From NCBI GenBank assembly GCA_004359425.1, contig PTEU01000002.1, forward strand, positions 974,789 through 1,038,788: a stretch of 64,000 nt of DNA, in the 5' to 3' direction. Within the stretch, counting starts at the first letter, position 1, and every line of letters starts with the position of its first letter. Under the pieces are notes generated by a model. The model saw only the letters and a list, made by a program, of their open reading frames with translations, did no database searches and was not told where the DNA came from. The position numbers were made by a program, and so were the translations under genes. Shown here piece after piece: positions 51,416 to 60,215 of this stretch. The DNA comes from Ideonella sp. MAG2 (lineage in GTDB: Bacteria; Pseudomonadota; Gammaproteobacteria; Burkholderiales; Burkholderiaceae_C).

Positions 51416-53068
51416 ATGCCCACTGCCCACCTCGACACCTTCACCAAAGACCACCTGCCGCCGCCCGAGCAGCAGCCCCATTACCTGTTTGATCTGCCCG
51501 AGCTGCAGTTTCCCGAGCAGCTCAACTGTGCGGTAGAACTGCTGGACAAAGCCGTGCGAGAAGGGCGAGGCGCCTCCCCCTGCCTTCATGCCCCCAGCGG
51601 CGAGGGCACGCTGACTTGGAGCTATGCCGAGTTGCAAGCGCGAGCCAACCGCATTGCGCAGGTGCTGGTGCACGACATGGGCCTGGTGCCCGGCAACCGC
51701 GTGCTGCTGCGCGCCCCCAACAACCCCATGCTGGCGGCCTGCTGGTTTGGGGTGATCAAGGCCGGCGGCGTGGCGGTGGGCACCATGCCGCTGCTGCGCG
51801 CCAAAGAGCTGGGCGTGATGATTGAGCGCGCCCAGATCAGCCACGCCTTGGTGGATGCGGCCTTGCTGGAAGAGTTCAGCCTGGTGCTGGCCCAAGACAA
51901 TGCCCGCACGCTGACCCAGTGGCGCAGCTTTGAAGGCCGTGGGCAAGGCGGCACGCTGCAATCTCTAGAGGCCGACATGGCGCGGCACAGCGGTGCGTTC
52001 AGTGCAGTGAACACCGCTGCGGATGACACCTGCTTGTTGGCCTTCACCTCCGGCACCACCGGCGTGCCCAAGGCCACCATGCACTTTCACCGGGACGTGA
52101 TGGCCATCTGCGCCTGCTGGCCGCCGCATGTGCTGCGGGCCAGCGCCAGCGATGTCTTCATTGGCAGCCCACCGCTGGCCTTCACCTTTGGTTTGGGCGG
52201 CATGCTGCTCTTTCCCATGAGCGTGGGTGCCAGCACCGTGCTGCTGGAGAAGGCCGCCCCGCCCAACTTGCTGGAGGCCATCGCGCGCTTCAAGGCCACC
52301 GTGCTGTTCACCGCGCCCACCAGCTACCGGGTGATGGCACCTCAGGCCGCTGCGTTGAAGCTCTCTGCGGCCCAAGGCGGCAGCCTGCGCAAATGCGTGT
52401 CGGCGGGCGAGGCCCTGCCCGCCAGCACCCGCGCACTGTGGAAGGACGCGACGGGCATTGAGATGATCGACGGCATTGGCTCCACCGAACTGCTGCACAT
52501 CTTCATCTCGGCTGATGAAGCGAGTGCTCGGCCCGGTGCCACCGGCAAGGCCATCCCGGGCTACCAAGCCTGTGTGGTGGACGAGCACATGCAACCAGTG
52601 CCCGTGGGCCAGGTGGGCAAGCTGGCCGTCAAGGGGCCGACGGGCTGCCGCTATCTGGACGACGAGCGCCAGACCAACTATGTGCGCAACGGCTGGAACC
52701 TGACCGGCGATGCCTATGTGATGGACGCCGACGGCTACTTCCACTACCAAGCGCGCACCGACGACATGATCATCTCGGCCGGCTACAACATTGCCGGCCC
52801 CGAGGTGGAAGAGGCCTTGATGCAACACCCGGCCGTGGCCGAATGCGGCGTGATCGGTGTGGCCGACGAAGAGCGTGGCCAGATCGTCAAAGCCTTTGTG
52901 GTGCTGCGCCCGGGCCACGCTGACGACGAGGCCATGGTGCGCACGCTGCAAGACTTTGTGAAAGCCACCGTCGCGCCCTACAAATACCCCCGCGCCATTC
53001 AGTTTGTGACGGAGCTGCCCCGCACCCAAACCGGCAAGCTGCAGCGCTTCCGCTTGAAAGACCTGTAA
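51416..53068 (+). CDS. Benzoate/2-aminobenzoate-CoA ligase family protein
   Basis: 550 residues. The AMP-binding P-loop is LLAFTSGTTGVPKATMHFHR; adenylate motifs are GIGSTELLHIF, NLTGDAYVMDADGYFHYQAR and TDDMIISAGYNIAGPEVEEA; the C-terminal catalytic Lys is in PRTQTGKLQRF. The benzoate-CoA ligase group is chosen from its N-terminus and length. It should activate the aromatic acid as the first pathway step. Intact. Confidence 0.92.
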   Translation: MPTAHLDTFTKDHLPPPEQQPHYLFDLPELQFPEQLNCAVELLDKAVREGRGASPCLHAPSGEGTLTWSYAELQARANRIAQVLVHDMGLVPGNRVLLRAPNNPMLAACWFGVIKAGGVAVGTMPLLRAKELGVMIERAQISHALVDAALLEEFSLVLAQDNARTLTQWRSFEGRGQGGTLQSLEADMARHSGAFSAVNTAADDTCLLAFTSGTTGVPKATMHFHRDVMAICACWPPHVLRASASDVFIGSPPLAFTFGLGGMLLFPMSVGASTVLLEKAAPPNLLEAIARFKATVLFTAPTSYRVMAPQAAALKLSAAQGGSLRKCVSAGEALPASTRALWKDATGIEMIDGIGSTELLHIFISADEASARPGATGKAIPGYQACVVDEHMQPVPVGQVGKLAVKGPTGCRYLDDERQTNYVRNGWNLTGDAYVMDADGYFHYQARTDDMIISAGYNIAGPEVEEALMQHPAVAECGVIGVADEERGQIVKAFVVLRPGHADDEAMVRTLQDFVKATVAPYKYPRAIQFVTELPRTQTGKLQRFRLKDL

Positions 53069-53078
53069 AGGACATCGC

Positions 53079-53255
53079 ATGACCATCCACACCACCCTCT
53101 TGCCCGAAGGCTGGCCCCGGCCCAAGGGTTATGCCAATGGCATCTCGGCCCAGAGTGGCCGCTTAGTTTTTGTGGCGGGCATGGTCGGCTGGGACGCACA
53201 AGGCGTGTTCCACAGCGACGACTTCGCCGCCCAAACCCGATGCTCTCACCCATAG
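53079..53255 (+). pseudogene. Truncated RidA-family gene (5' part only)
   Basis: 58 codons. MTIHTTLLPEGWPRPKGYAN, GRLVFVAGMVGWDAQG and FHSDDFAAQT match the first 50 residues of the RidA proteins found in aminobenzoyl-CoA clusters, normally about 130 residues long. The frame then runs into unrelated sequence (RCSHP, stop). The substrate-binding Arg region is missing. RidA would hydrolyse the imine left by the aminated ring product, so its loss affects the pathway. Confidence 0.75.
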
Positions 53256-53413
53256 ACCTGATTCCAGATGTCATCCCCGTCTTGGGCGTGGTGGACGACC
53301 TCATCATCATCCCGGCGGTGATCCGCTGGATGCTGAAGAAGCTGCCTGCTCACATCCGCGCCCATGCGCAGCAGCGTGCCGGCGGGCCGTCTGATGTGGT
53401 GGACATGGGCTGA
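53240..53413 (+). pseudogene. DUF1232 (YkvA-like) gene remnant (3' part only)
   Basis: 57 codons readable from an ATG at 53240: LSPIDLIPDVIPVLGVVDDL and IIIPAVIRWMLKKLPAHIRA are the conserved hydrophobic core of DUF1232 membrane-associated proteins. The usual N-terminal 30-60 residues are absent. It starts exactly where the RidA homology stops, so a deletion joined the two genes. Confidence 0.7.
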
Positions 53414-53453
53414 AGTGCTGAAGTCCTCGGCTTGGCAAGGCGATACTGCACCC

Positions 53454-53933
53454 ATGCATCTCCTTCATCGCCTTCGACATTGGGGCCAAACTGCGGCGGG
53501 CGTCGCCCTGGTGTGGGCGGCCTGCTGCAGCACCGTGTTAGCGCAAAGCCCGCCCACTGACGACCCCAAACTGCCAGCTTGGAAGCGCACCTCCGCTTGC
53601 GTGGCGGTGATGAAGCGCGAGATTTTGGTGCTGGCTGACAAGCACCTGGCTGGCGACACCAAGGCGCAAAGCGAGATGGTGCGCCAAGCCGAGTGGAGCT
53701 TTGCGCTAATTGGCACCGCCTACAAGCAAGGCCTGCGCAAAGCCCAAGCCGATAAATTGCTGGAAGAGGCAGAAGCTGCCCTCAAGACCCGAAGCCCCGA
53801 CGAGCAAAAGGCCCTGCTGCTAACCTGCCAAGCAGAAGGCCAAAAGACCTACAAAGAGGCCAATTTTGTAGAGCGGGCTTTGGTGAGCAACCGGGCAAAG
53901 GCCCGCATCGAAACCCTGCTCAAGCCAAAGTGA
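53454..53933 (+). CDS. Secreted protein of unknown function
   Basis: 159 residues from the ATG at 53454. Signal peptide: WGQTAAGVALVWAACCSTVL then AQS, predicted cleavage after AQ. The mature part is helical and Lys/Ala-rich (VAVMKREILVLADKHLAGDT, ADKLLEEAEAALKTRSPDEQ), with two Cys that may form a disulfide. No family recognised. It overlaps the end of the convergent pseudogene by 14 bp. Confidence 0.65.
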   Translation: MHLLHRLRHWGQTAAGVALVWAACCSTVLAQSPPTDDPKLPAWKRTSACVAVMKREILVLADKHLAGDTKAQSEMVRQAEWSFALIGTAYKQGLRKAQADKLLEEAEAALKTRSPDEQKALLLTCQAEGQKTYKEANFVERALVSNRAKARIETLLKPK

Positions 53934-54596
53934 GCTGCCGCTGGCTGCGAAAGCAGCGCTCCTCGCCCGTCAGCGGGTCTTTGAAGCGCAGTTCACGCGC
54001 CAGCAGTTGCAGCGGCTGGCTGTAGTCTTCCACCTCACCGACAGGGACCTCGGGCAGCAGTGTGGGGTAGATGCGGTCCCCCCGCAGCGGTAGACCCAGG
54101 CCCAGCATGTGGACCCGGAGCTGGTGCGTGCGGCCGGTTTCAGGCTGCAGGCGATACAGGCCCCAATCACTAGCCGGTGCAAAGGCGTGAGGGTGGATAA
54201 ACCCAGCTCACGCTGCAGGCGGGCCAGCAGGGTCTCGCGGGCATAGCGGCCCTTGGGCGCAGTGGCCAAGAAGTGCGGCTTGTCGGCCACCACCAGGTGC
54301 TCGTCTTGATAGAGCAGAGGCGAGGCAAAGGGCAGCTCGGGCTCGTCGGGCAGCTCACGCCAATACCAAAGCCGCTGCCTAGCGGCGTAGGGGGCATCCA
54401 CCGCCAACGCTTGGCCCTTGGCATCCAGCACCTCGCCACGTTGCAAACGGGCCCGCCATTCGGCCTCGCTGAGCACGGGCAAACGCTGCGCCAAAAAACT
54501 CAGCATACTGGGCTGAGTGCCATCGGGAGTGACCACGCAACTTGCAGACACCCCTTCTCGGGGTGCGGGCCGCCACGTGGGCTTGGGTCTGGCCAT
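53920..54596 (-). pseudogene. RluA-type pseudouridine synthase with internal deletion and frameshift
   Basis: The 5' part (54596 to about 54172) reads as the N-terminus of an rRNA/tRNA pseudouridine synthase: LLYQDEHLVVADKPHFLATA, then LSTLTPLHRL. There the frame shifts, and the catalytic HRLDxxTxG continuation is missing. The 3' part (about 54170 to 53920), in another frame, reads GLYRLQPETGRTHQLRVHM and IYPTLLPEVPVGEVEDY, the normal C-terminal block. About 90-110 residues including the catalytic Asp are lost. Confidence 0.8.
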
Positions 54597-54605
54597 GCGC
54601 GAGGC

Positions 54606-55004
54606 TTAGGGGCTGCGCTTCATGCCCACCAGCCAGCGTCGGACCTCAAAAGTCAGCAAGCCGCTTTGGACGGCCGGGTCAGCCGCAGCAAAGGCCTTGA
54701 CCTCGTCCTCCGTGACACCCGACTCCGGGATCATCATGCCGCCAAAGCCGCTGTCCATGAAGGGCCCGCCCAAACTCAGCTTGCCCTGCTGCTGCCACTG
54801 GCGGTAATGGGCCACGTGTTTGTCTAGGCCGGGCTGCTGAAACAGCGGCGTTTGCGGCTGCCAGGCCGGGCCCGGCTTGTGGACCACCACAAAGCGCTGG
54901 TCTGAGGGGGGGCGCACATCGCCCTGTGCCCAGGCCGCGTTCATAGCGCACAGCCACAACATCGCCCACAGGCTCAAGAGCCCACGCCACCTCGTCATAC
55001 CCAC
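54606..55004 (-). CDS. Exported YCII-domain protein
   Basis: 132 residues. Signal peptide: LLSLWAMLWLCAMNAAWAQG, cut after AWA. The mature part has the YciI ferredoxin-like pattern (RFVVVHKPGPAWQ, HVAHYRQWQQQGKLSLGGPF, FAAADPAVQSGLLTFEVRRW). YCII proteins in the periplasm are uncommon but known; function unknown. Confidence 0.8.
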   Translation of the reverse strand: MGMTRWRGLLSLWAMLWLCAMNAAWAQGDVRPPSDQRFVVVHKPGPAWQPQTPLFQQPGLDKHVAHYRQWQQQGKLSLGGPFMDSGFGGMMIPESGVTEDEVKAFAAADPAVQSGLLTFEVRRWLVGMKRSP

Positions 55005-55409
55005 TCCTCTTCAACCCCAAAACGGCTTGGCCACGTGCCCAAGGGCCGCAGCGAAGTGACGGTGTACCCCGCCCAAAAACCGCTGTCAAAGCACAGAGTT
55101 GTGGACAACTTTTGAACATCCGGGGGTTTATCCACAGCCCAACCGGCCAAAGCCGAAGTTGTTGTCGTTGGGTCTTGGCGCTTTCAAGGGCTCCACGCAC
55201 AGGGTTGAAAACTTCATAAGCGATTGAAAAAATTGATGTTTTTGTACTTATCCACAGCCCAGTGTGCCCTCTACCAGTACTACCAATTTAAGAATTTAAG
55301 GAATTCAGTTGAATAACAGAGTCCTTCTTTTTTTGACGGCGGCGCGTTGTTGCCACAGGCTCAAAACTTCAGCCTTGAGCCCACGGTGCCCTGCTGGACA
55401 ATTCAGGAC
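55005..55409. promoter_or_regulatory. AT-rich intergenic region with three DnaA-box-like 9-mers
   Basis: Two exact TTATCCACA boxes lie at 55128-55136 and 55248-55256, both followed by GCCC, and a reverse TTGTCCACA box at 55100-55108 (plus strand TGTGGACAA). Downstream, about 55283-55315 is a run of A/T-rich sequence (AATTTAAGAATTTAAGG). This could be a DnaA-controlled promoter for the 55410 gene, a DnaA titration site or an origin. No dnaA, dnaN, rpmH or parAB gene is near, so an origin is not shown. Confidence 0.5.
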
Positions 55410-56531
55410 ATGACAGCATTGAGTGCCAACGATCCGTCCTCTTCCACCCTGGGTGAGCCCGCCGAAGCGCTGGCCGACTTGGCACGGCGTGAGCGTTTTT
55501 TTGAAGCCCTGAGCCAAAGCTTGGAGACGGGTCGCTTCAAGCGCCTCTTGCTGTCAAAGCCGCGCAGTGGTGGGCCTGCAGTGGCTGAGCAGTTGCAAAG
55601 GGTGGACGCGAAACGCGTGCAGCTCAAAGGCCAAGCCTGCTTGTCTTTGCTGTTTCAGCACAAAACGCGAGACATCACCAAGAACCCACCCATCGCACAG
55701 GCACTGCAGCAACTCCAAACCCTGGTGGGCGACAGCTTCAGCCATGCCCATCTCTTCACGCGCGACGAGACGCTTCAGTTATTGATCTCCAAGCGGGGTA
55801 AGGTGGCTTTGCAGCGTTCACGTGTGGTGGACGATGAAGCTGAACAATCCGCTCAAGAAGAAGGTGCGTTAAGCACCGAAGACGCGCAAAGCGATGACGA
55901 AGCGCTGGGCCACGCGCGCCAAAAGCAGCACTTGGTTCAGCAGACGGAGCCCTTTTTGCAGGCCTTGGGGGTGACGGACAAGTCAGGCCAACTGGTGCCC
56001 GCCATGGCGCGCAAATGGCGACAGATCAACAAGTTTGTCGAAGTCTTGGACCATGCAGTGGCCGAAGCCGGCCTCTTGACCCCGCCAGGGCGCGCCCTGC
56101 ACATGGTGGACTTTGGGGCGGGCAAGGGCTACCTGACCTTTGCGGCCCACCACCACCTGCAAAGCCGCCACGGCTTGTCCGTGCAGACCTCGGGCGTTGA
56201 GTTGCGCGAAGGCCTGGTGGCCCAGACCAACCAGATCGCCCGCGGGCTGAAGCTGCAGGGCTTGGAGTTTGTGTGCGGCGATGTGCGCAGCGTGGTGCCC
56301 GAGCGCATCGACGTGATGATTGCCCTGCACGCTTGTGATAAGTTCATCTCTCCCGAAGCCACCAGCAAAAACAAGATGATCCTGGCGCTGCGCCGAGCCA
56401 TCGCGCCGGGCGCCACCCATGCCACTGCTGAAGCCAAGCGGCGCGAACAAGCCTGGCAAGACGCTGAAAGCCTGATGAGGGAGTTTGGGATCAGGAAGCA
56501 GTGTTTGCAGGGCTTGTTGCTTCGAAATTGA
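55410..56531 (+). CDS. SAM-dependent methyltransferase, probably internally deleted
   Basis: 373 residues from the ATG at 55410. An N-terminal domain of about 230 residues (VQLKGQACLSLLFQHKTRDI) precedes the SAM site (MVDFGAGKGYLTFAAHHHLQ) and VDVMIALHACD-like motif (IDVMIALHACD). Right after this, where the family normally continues with a CSPCCHK-type Cys block and about 80 residues, the protein jumps to KFISPEATSKNKMILALRR, the usual near-C-terminal motif. The frame is kept. The substrate is unknown and activity is doubtful. Confidence 0.75.
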   Translation: MTALSANDPSSSTLGEPAEALADLARRERFFEALSQSLETGRFKRLLLSKPRSGGPAVAEQLQRVDAKRVQLKGQACLSLLFQHKTRDITKNPPIAQALQQLQTLVGDSFSHAHLFTRDETLQLLISKRGKVALQRSRVVDDEAEQSAQEEGALSTEDAQSDDEALGHARQKQHLVQQTEPFLQALGVTDKSGQLVPAMARKWRQINKFVEVLDHAVAEAGLLTPPGRALHMVDFGAGKGYLTFAAHHHLQSRHGLSVQTSGVELREGLVAQTNQIARGLKLQGLEFVCGDVRSVVPERIDVMIALHACDKFISPEATSKNKMILALRRAIAPGATHATAEAKRREQAWQDAESLMREFGIRKQCLQGLLLRN

Positions 56532-56563
56532 ATCTACCGATGAGCAAATAATCTGGGCCGAGC

Positions 56564-57052
56564 ATGGACATCGCAGCACTCATTGACCGTCTCGGAGGCA
56601 CACACCGCGAATATGCAGGCACATTTCACTCAGTGCCTGGTGTTTCACGTCTGCTGCCGTTCAGGGCATCGCTGGAACTTTTGCGTACAGACGAGAGCGT
56701 GTGTTTTGAAGGTGGTATCACCTACGACGAGGCCCTTGCTCCTTTGGCTTTTCGCTTGAATCTTCCATTCAGCAAAATGCACCCGCTTGGTTGCATAGCC
56801 GAGCTGATATGCGCACCGATAGGCCGAGTCGATGGCAACCTCTTGTCATGCGGTCCTGGCTTTTCGTTTCTTTCGTTGGCAGGCTTTATCGGTGTGTCTT
56901 TTCACGCTACGTTTGAAAGCAATGGTCCGTCCTTAAGGGTTGCAGGCATTGTTCGCCCCTCGCTCGATGCGCTGGCGTTCAATGCGGAACCTGCGTCGCA
57001 GTGGCAGAAATCACTTCGTGGCAGGGTCTATCAGTTTCCGCTCCCAAAGTGA
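56564..57052 (+). CDS. Hypothetical protein
   Basis: 162 residues, ATG at 56564. Globular alpha/beta with hydrophobic patches (LLSCGPGFSFLSLAGFIGVS) and no recognised motif, signal peptide or clear membrane helix. Base composition is lower in GC than the neighbours on the left. A DUF1697 gene follows 28 bp downstream. Confidence 0.55.
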   Translation: MDIAALIDRLGGTHREYAGTFHSVPGVSRLLPFRASLELLRTDESVCFEGGITYDEALAPLAFRLNLPFSKMHPLGCIAELICAPIGRVDGNLLSCGPGFSFLSLAGFIGVSFHATFESNGPSLRVAGIVRPSLDALAFNAEPASQWQKSLRGRVYQFPLPK

Positions 57053-57080
57053 GTGGCCGTTGAAGCTGACTTTCGAATCC

Positions 57081-57614
57081 ATGCCAACCTACATTGCCTT
57101 TCTTCGCGCCATCAACGTCACGGGGCGCTTTCTGAAAATGAGTGCGCTGGCGGAGGCCTTTCAGAGCCTGGGCCATGCTGATGCTCGCACTCACATCAAC
57201 TCGGGTAACGTCATCTTCAGTGCATCAAAGAGTACTGCAAAGACATTGCAAAATTCATTGGAACTTCAGCTTGAACCCCTCATTGGCTTTCGGTCTGAGG
57301 TGTTTTTGCGCAGTGTGGACGAGGTGAAAGCGATCTCTGCTTTGGCGGATGGCATGAAGGGTCGCGTCAGCGATGAGGGCGACATCAATGTCTGCTTTCT
57401 TCAAGCCCCCTTGAGTGCAGCACAGCGGGCTGAGTTGGACAAGCTGAAGACGGATGTTGATGACTTTGAGTTGGGGGAGCGTGAGGTTTATTGGCTTTGC
57501 CAAACCAGGCAATCCAGCAGCAAGTTTTCGAACGCTGTGCTGGAGCGTAAGCTCAAGGCCAGAAGCACCTTGCGCAGAGCGAGCATGCTCTCTGGTTTGG
57601 TGGCAGGTCTTTAA
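57081..57614 (+). CDS. DUF1697 family protein
   Basis: 177 residues from the ATG at 57081. The family's start is recognised (PTYIAFLRAINVTGRFLKMS), then AFQSLGHADARTHINSGNVI and DINVCFLQAPLSAAQRAELD. Function is unknown. Full length. Longer upstream frames overlap the preceding gene and are not needed. Confidence 0.88.
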   Translation: MPTYIAFLRAINVTGRFLKMSALAEAFQSLGHADARTHINSGNVIFSASKSTAKTLQNSLELQLEPLIGFRSEVFLRSVDEVKAISALADGMKGRVSDEGDINVCFLQAPLSAAQRAELDKLKTDVDDFELGEREVYWLCQTRQSSSKFSNAVLERKLKARSTLRRASMLSGLVAGL

Positions 57615-57628
57615 GGAGAGAGGCTTCA

Positions 57629-57973
57629 ATGACCCACTATCTGATTTCGTTTCCCAGCTCGGCCATGAGCCACATTCCGCCGAGTGAAATGCCAGCAGTG
57701 TCGGACACAGCCCATGCGGTGATCCGCGAGGCCAAAGCGGCGGGGGTGTATGTGTTTGGCGGCGGCATCGACGAGTCCGTGCCACCGGTGATGGTGACGG
57801 GCGATGGGCAGGTGTCCGTGGGGACTTATCCTGAGACGTCTCAGTTCAATGGCGGCTTCTGTGTGGTCAAGGTCAGCTCTCGACAAGAGGCTGAAGTCTG
57901 GGCTGCCAAAATAGCCGCTGGCTGCCGCTGCGCTCAGGAACTCAGACCGTTCATGTTCGATCCGGAGTGTTGA
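57629..57973 (+). CDS. YciI/DGPF-domain protein
   Basis: 114 residues, with AGGAGAG before the ATG. MTHYLISFPSSAMSHIPPSE, VIREAKAAGVYVFGGGIDES and FNGGFCVVKVSSRQEAEVWA match YCII-related DGPF proteins. A small cytosolic ferredoxin-fold protein, activity unknown. Confidence 0.82.
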   Translation: MTHYLISFPSSAMSHIPPSEMPAVSDTAHAVIREAKAAGVYVFGGGIDESVPPVMVTGDGQVSVGTYPETSQFNGGFCVVKVSSRQEAEVWAAKIAAGCRCAQELRPFMFDPEC

Positions 57974-58020
57974 GTGTTTGCCAATCGTTGTGCATGGTAA
58001 TTCAAGGTGCAGACATTTCT

Positions 58021-58467
58021 ATGAAGCTTGTGTTCACCAAAGGCAGTGGCAAATTTGACTTCATGGAAGTGCTTCGCCCCAGTGGCATGAAGGAGCGCGT
58101 GGAGTGTCCTAAGCAGGGCATCATTCCGCATGACATGGTCCACTATGCGGTGGAGCACACGCTGCAGCAGCGGGGGTTCTTGGGCCGAATCAAGGACGGC
58201 GAAGCAGCAGGGTTCCACATGCAGGCCGAGGCACAGAGTGACGCGGTCGAACGCTTGGTGGAGGTCTTTCAAGGTGACGCTTGGTCGGGCGGAACCACAG
58301 CGCCTGCAGAGATGATCGAGTTGTATGCCCTGACCTGCGCCGCAAGAGCCTGCCCGGCCCTGCCCATTGATGACAGAGATATTGAGGCCGTTCGCACAGC
58401 CATTGAAACACTGACGGGGCAGTGGCAGGCGGTGAAGGTCGGGCAATCACTCACGTTGGAGCTCTAG
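58021..58467 (+). CDS. Hypothetical protein
   Basis: 148 residues from the ATG at 58021. MKLVFTKGSGKFDFMEVLRP, HDMVHYAVEHTLQQRGFLGR and GDAWSGGTTAPAEMIELYAL are likely conserved blocks; no motif with known function. The frame is intact and stands alone between the YciI gene and convergent phoD. Confidence 0.65.
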   Translation: MKLVFTKGSGKFDFMEVLRPSGMKERVECPKQGIIPHDMVHYAVEHTLQQRGFLGRIKDGEAAGFHMQAEAQSDAVERLVEVFQGDAWSGGTTAPAEMIELYALTCAARACPALPIDDRDIEAVRTAIETLTGQWQAVKVGQSLTLEL

Positions 58468-58518
58468 AGCCTAGCGTGCAGTGACTTCCTCTTTTCAGAC
58501 GCTTCGCTGAATCACCGG

Positions 58519-60195
58519 TCAGGGCGCTAATGCTGGTGGGTTGATTCTTGCTGCTGTCTGAGTCGCAGCTTCCAAGTGGCCCACGCCGTCGCGCACCTGA
58601 AAGGCGGCGGCCATGGTTTGGCGTACATCGACTTGCGCCACCGTGGCCACGTGCCACCACTCACACACCACACGGCTGTGGCTGATGTCCAGCAGCATAT
58701 AGCCGCGCTGATCGAGGTTCACATACTTGAAGTGAGGGTTCTGGCTGCGTAAGTAGGCCGTGGTGGTACCTTGGGGGTCGTCCAGCCCGGGGGAGGTGAC
58801 GGAGGTGCCTACAAATTCCACCGCCACAGCACCCTGGCCACTGCTGGGGTCGTAGCCTCCGCTGCTGAGGTCGGGGTTGTTCGGGTCTTGGCAAAGGTCA
58901 GCCGCCCAGGAGCTGTGAATGTCTCCCGTCAGCACAACCAAGTTGCGTACGGGTTTGCCGCCGTCTTGGCCGCGAATAACTTTGTACAGGCGATCACGAG
59001 CGGGTTGATAGCCGTCCCATTGGTCGCTGTTCAAAAACAGGCCGCCGCCCTGCGCCAAGGGTGCACCCACGGCTTTGAGCTGGGCGAACATCACGCCCTG
59101 GCCCAGCATCTTCCAACGTGTGCCCGTTCGGCGCAGCTGTTTGGTCAGCCAGGCTTCTTGGCTGGTGCCCAAGAGGCTGCGGTTGGGGTCGGCAAAGGCA
59201 TCGGTCTGGGCAAACGCCGGTCCCAGCAGGGTGGGAATGGTGGCTTCCAGTTGTTGGCTGCGCGCGCTGAGTCGCTCTTCGAGCAAGATCAAATTCATCA
59301 GGTCGCCGAAGGCCAGGCTGCGCTGACTCTTGCTCGGGTCAGTTTTGTCGACTTGGCGCGTGGGCATCCATTCGTCATAGGCCTGCAGTGCAGCCGCCTT
59401 GCGGGCAGACCAAGCGCCTTCAAGGCCCTCGGTGTGGTTCTGGGCACCGCCTTGCCAGGCGTCGTTGGCGGTCTCGTGGTCATCCCAGATCGCCACCACG
59501 GGGTGTTGCCGGTGCATGGCTTGGGCATCAGCGTCGCGCTTGTACTGCGCATGGCGTTGGCGGTAGTCGGCCAGGCTCAGCAGCTCGGTGCTGGGCTCGC
59601 ATGGCCGTACCGTGCCGTATTGGCCGCTGCCGTACTCATAGAGGTAATCGCCCAGGTGGATGACCAGGTCCAGGTCGGCCCGCTCTGCCACGCGGCTGTA
59701 GGCATTGAAATAGCCCGCTGCAAAGTTGGAACAGCTCACCACGGCACAGCGCAGCCTGTCCACAGCACCCACAGGCAGCGTGCGGGTGCGGCCGACGGGT
59801 GAGGCCACACCCGCATGACTGAACTGGTAGTAGTAGGTTTGCCCAGGGCTCAAGCCCGTGGCGTCGATCTTGACGGTGAAGTCTTGCTCAGGTTTGGCTG
59901 CAAAGCTGCCGCTGCGCACAAGGTCTTGAAGGGCTGTGTCGCGGGCCACCAGCCAGGTTCCTCGCGCAGGGCGGTCCAGCCGTGTGGGGCTGACGCGCGT
60001 CCAGAGGATGACCCGGTCACTCAGCGGGTCACCGCTGGCCACGCCATGGGCAAACACCTCAGCACTTTGCGGGCTGGACAGACCAGGTGTTGGCACGCTG
60101 GCTACCAGGGCCGCAGCTGCTCCGCCAGCGCGTTTGAAGAAGTCGCGACGGTTGCTGCCAGCCTGGGCGGCGGGCACTTGGCGGGGATGACCCAT
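58519..60195 (-). CDS. phoD: PhoD-type alkaline phosphatase/phosphodiesterase
   Basis: 558 residues with a twin-arginine signal (SNRRDFFKRAGGAAAALVAS). An N-terminal PhoD_N domain (FAHGVASGDPLSDRVILWTR) precedes the calcineurin-like catalytic domain: VVSCSNFAAGYFNAYSRVAE, LVIHLGDYLYEYG, AIWDDHETANDAW and LTGDIHSSWAADLC hold the metal-binding Asp, Asn and His. Exported folded to the periplasm. Commonly induced by phosphate limitation, but I see no clear Pho box. Confidence 0.93.
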   Translation of the reverse strand: MGHPRQVPAAQAGSNRRDFFKRAGGAAAALVASVPTPGLSSPQSAEVFAHGVASGDPLSDRVILWTRVSPTRLDRPARGTWLVARDTALQDLVRSGSFAAKPEQDFTVKIDATGLSPGQTYYYQFSHAGVASPVGRTRTLPVGAVDRLRCAVVSCSNFAAGYFNAYSRVAERADLDLVIHLGDYLYEYGSGQYGTVRPCEPSTELLSLADYRQRHAQYKRDADAQAMHRQHPVVAIWDDHETANDAWQGGAQNHTEGLEGAWSARKAAALQAYDEWMPTRQVDKTDPSKSQRSLAFGDLMNLILLEERLSARSQQLEATIPTLLGPAFAQTDAFADPNRSLLGTSQEAWLTKQLRRTGTRWKMLGQGVMFAQLKAVGAPLAQGGGLFLNSDQWDGYQPARDRLYKVIRGQDGGKPVRNLVVLTGDIHSSWAADLCQDPNNPDLSSGGYDPSSGQGAVAVEFVGTSVTSPGLDDPQGTTTAYLRSQNPHFKYVNLDQRGYMLLDISHSRVVCEWWHVATVAQVDVRQTMAAAFQVRDGVGHLEAATQTAARINPPALAP

Positions 60196-60215
60196 GGTGA
60201 GACGCCTTCAAGCCC

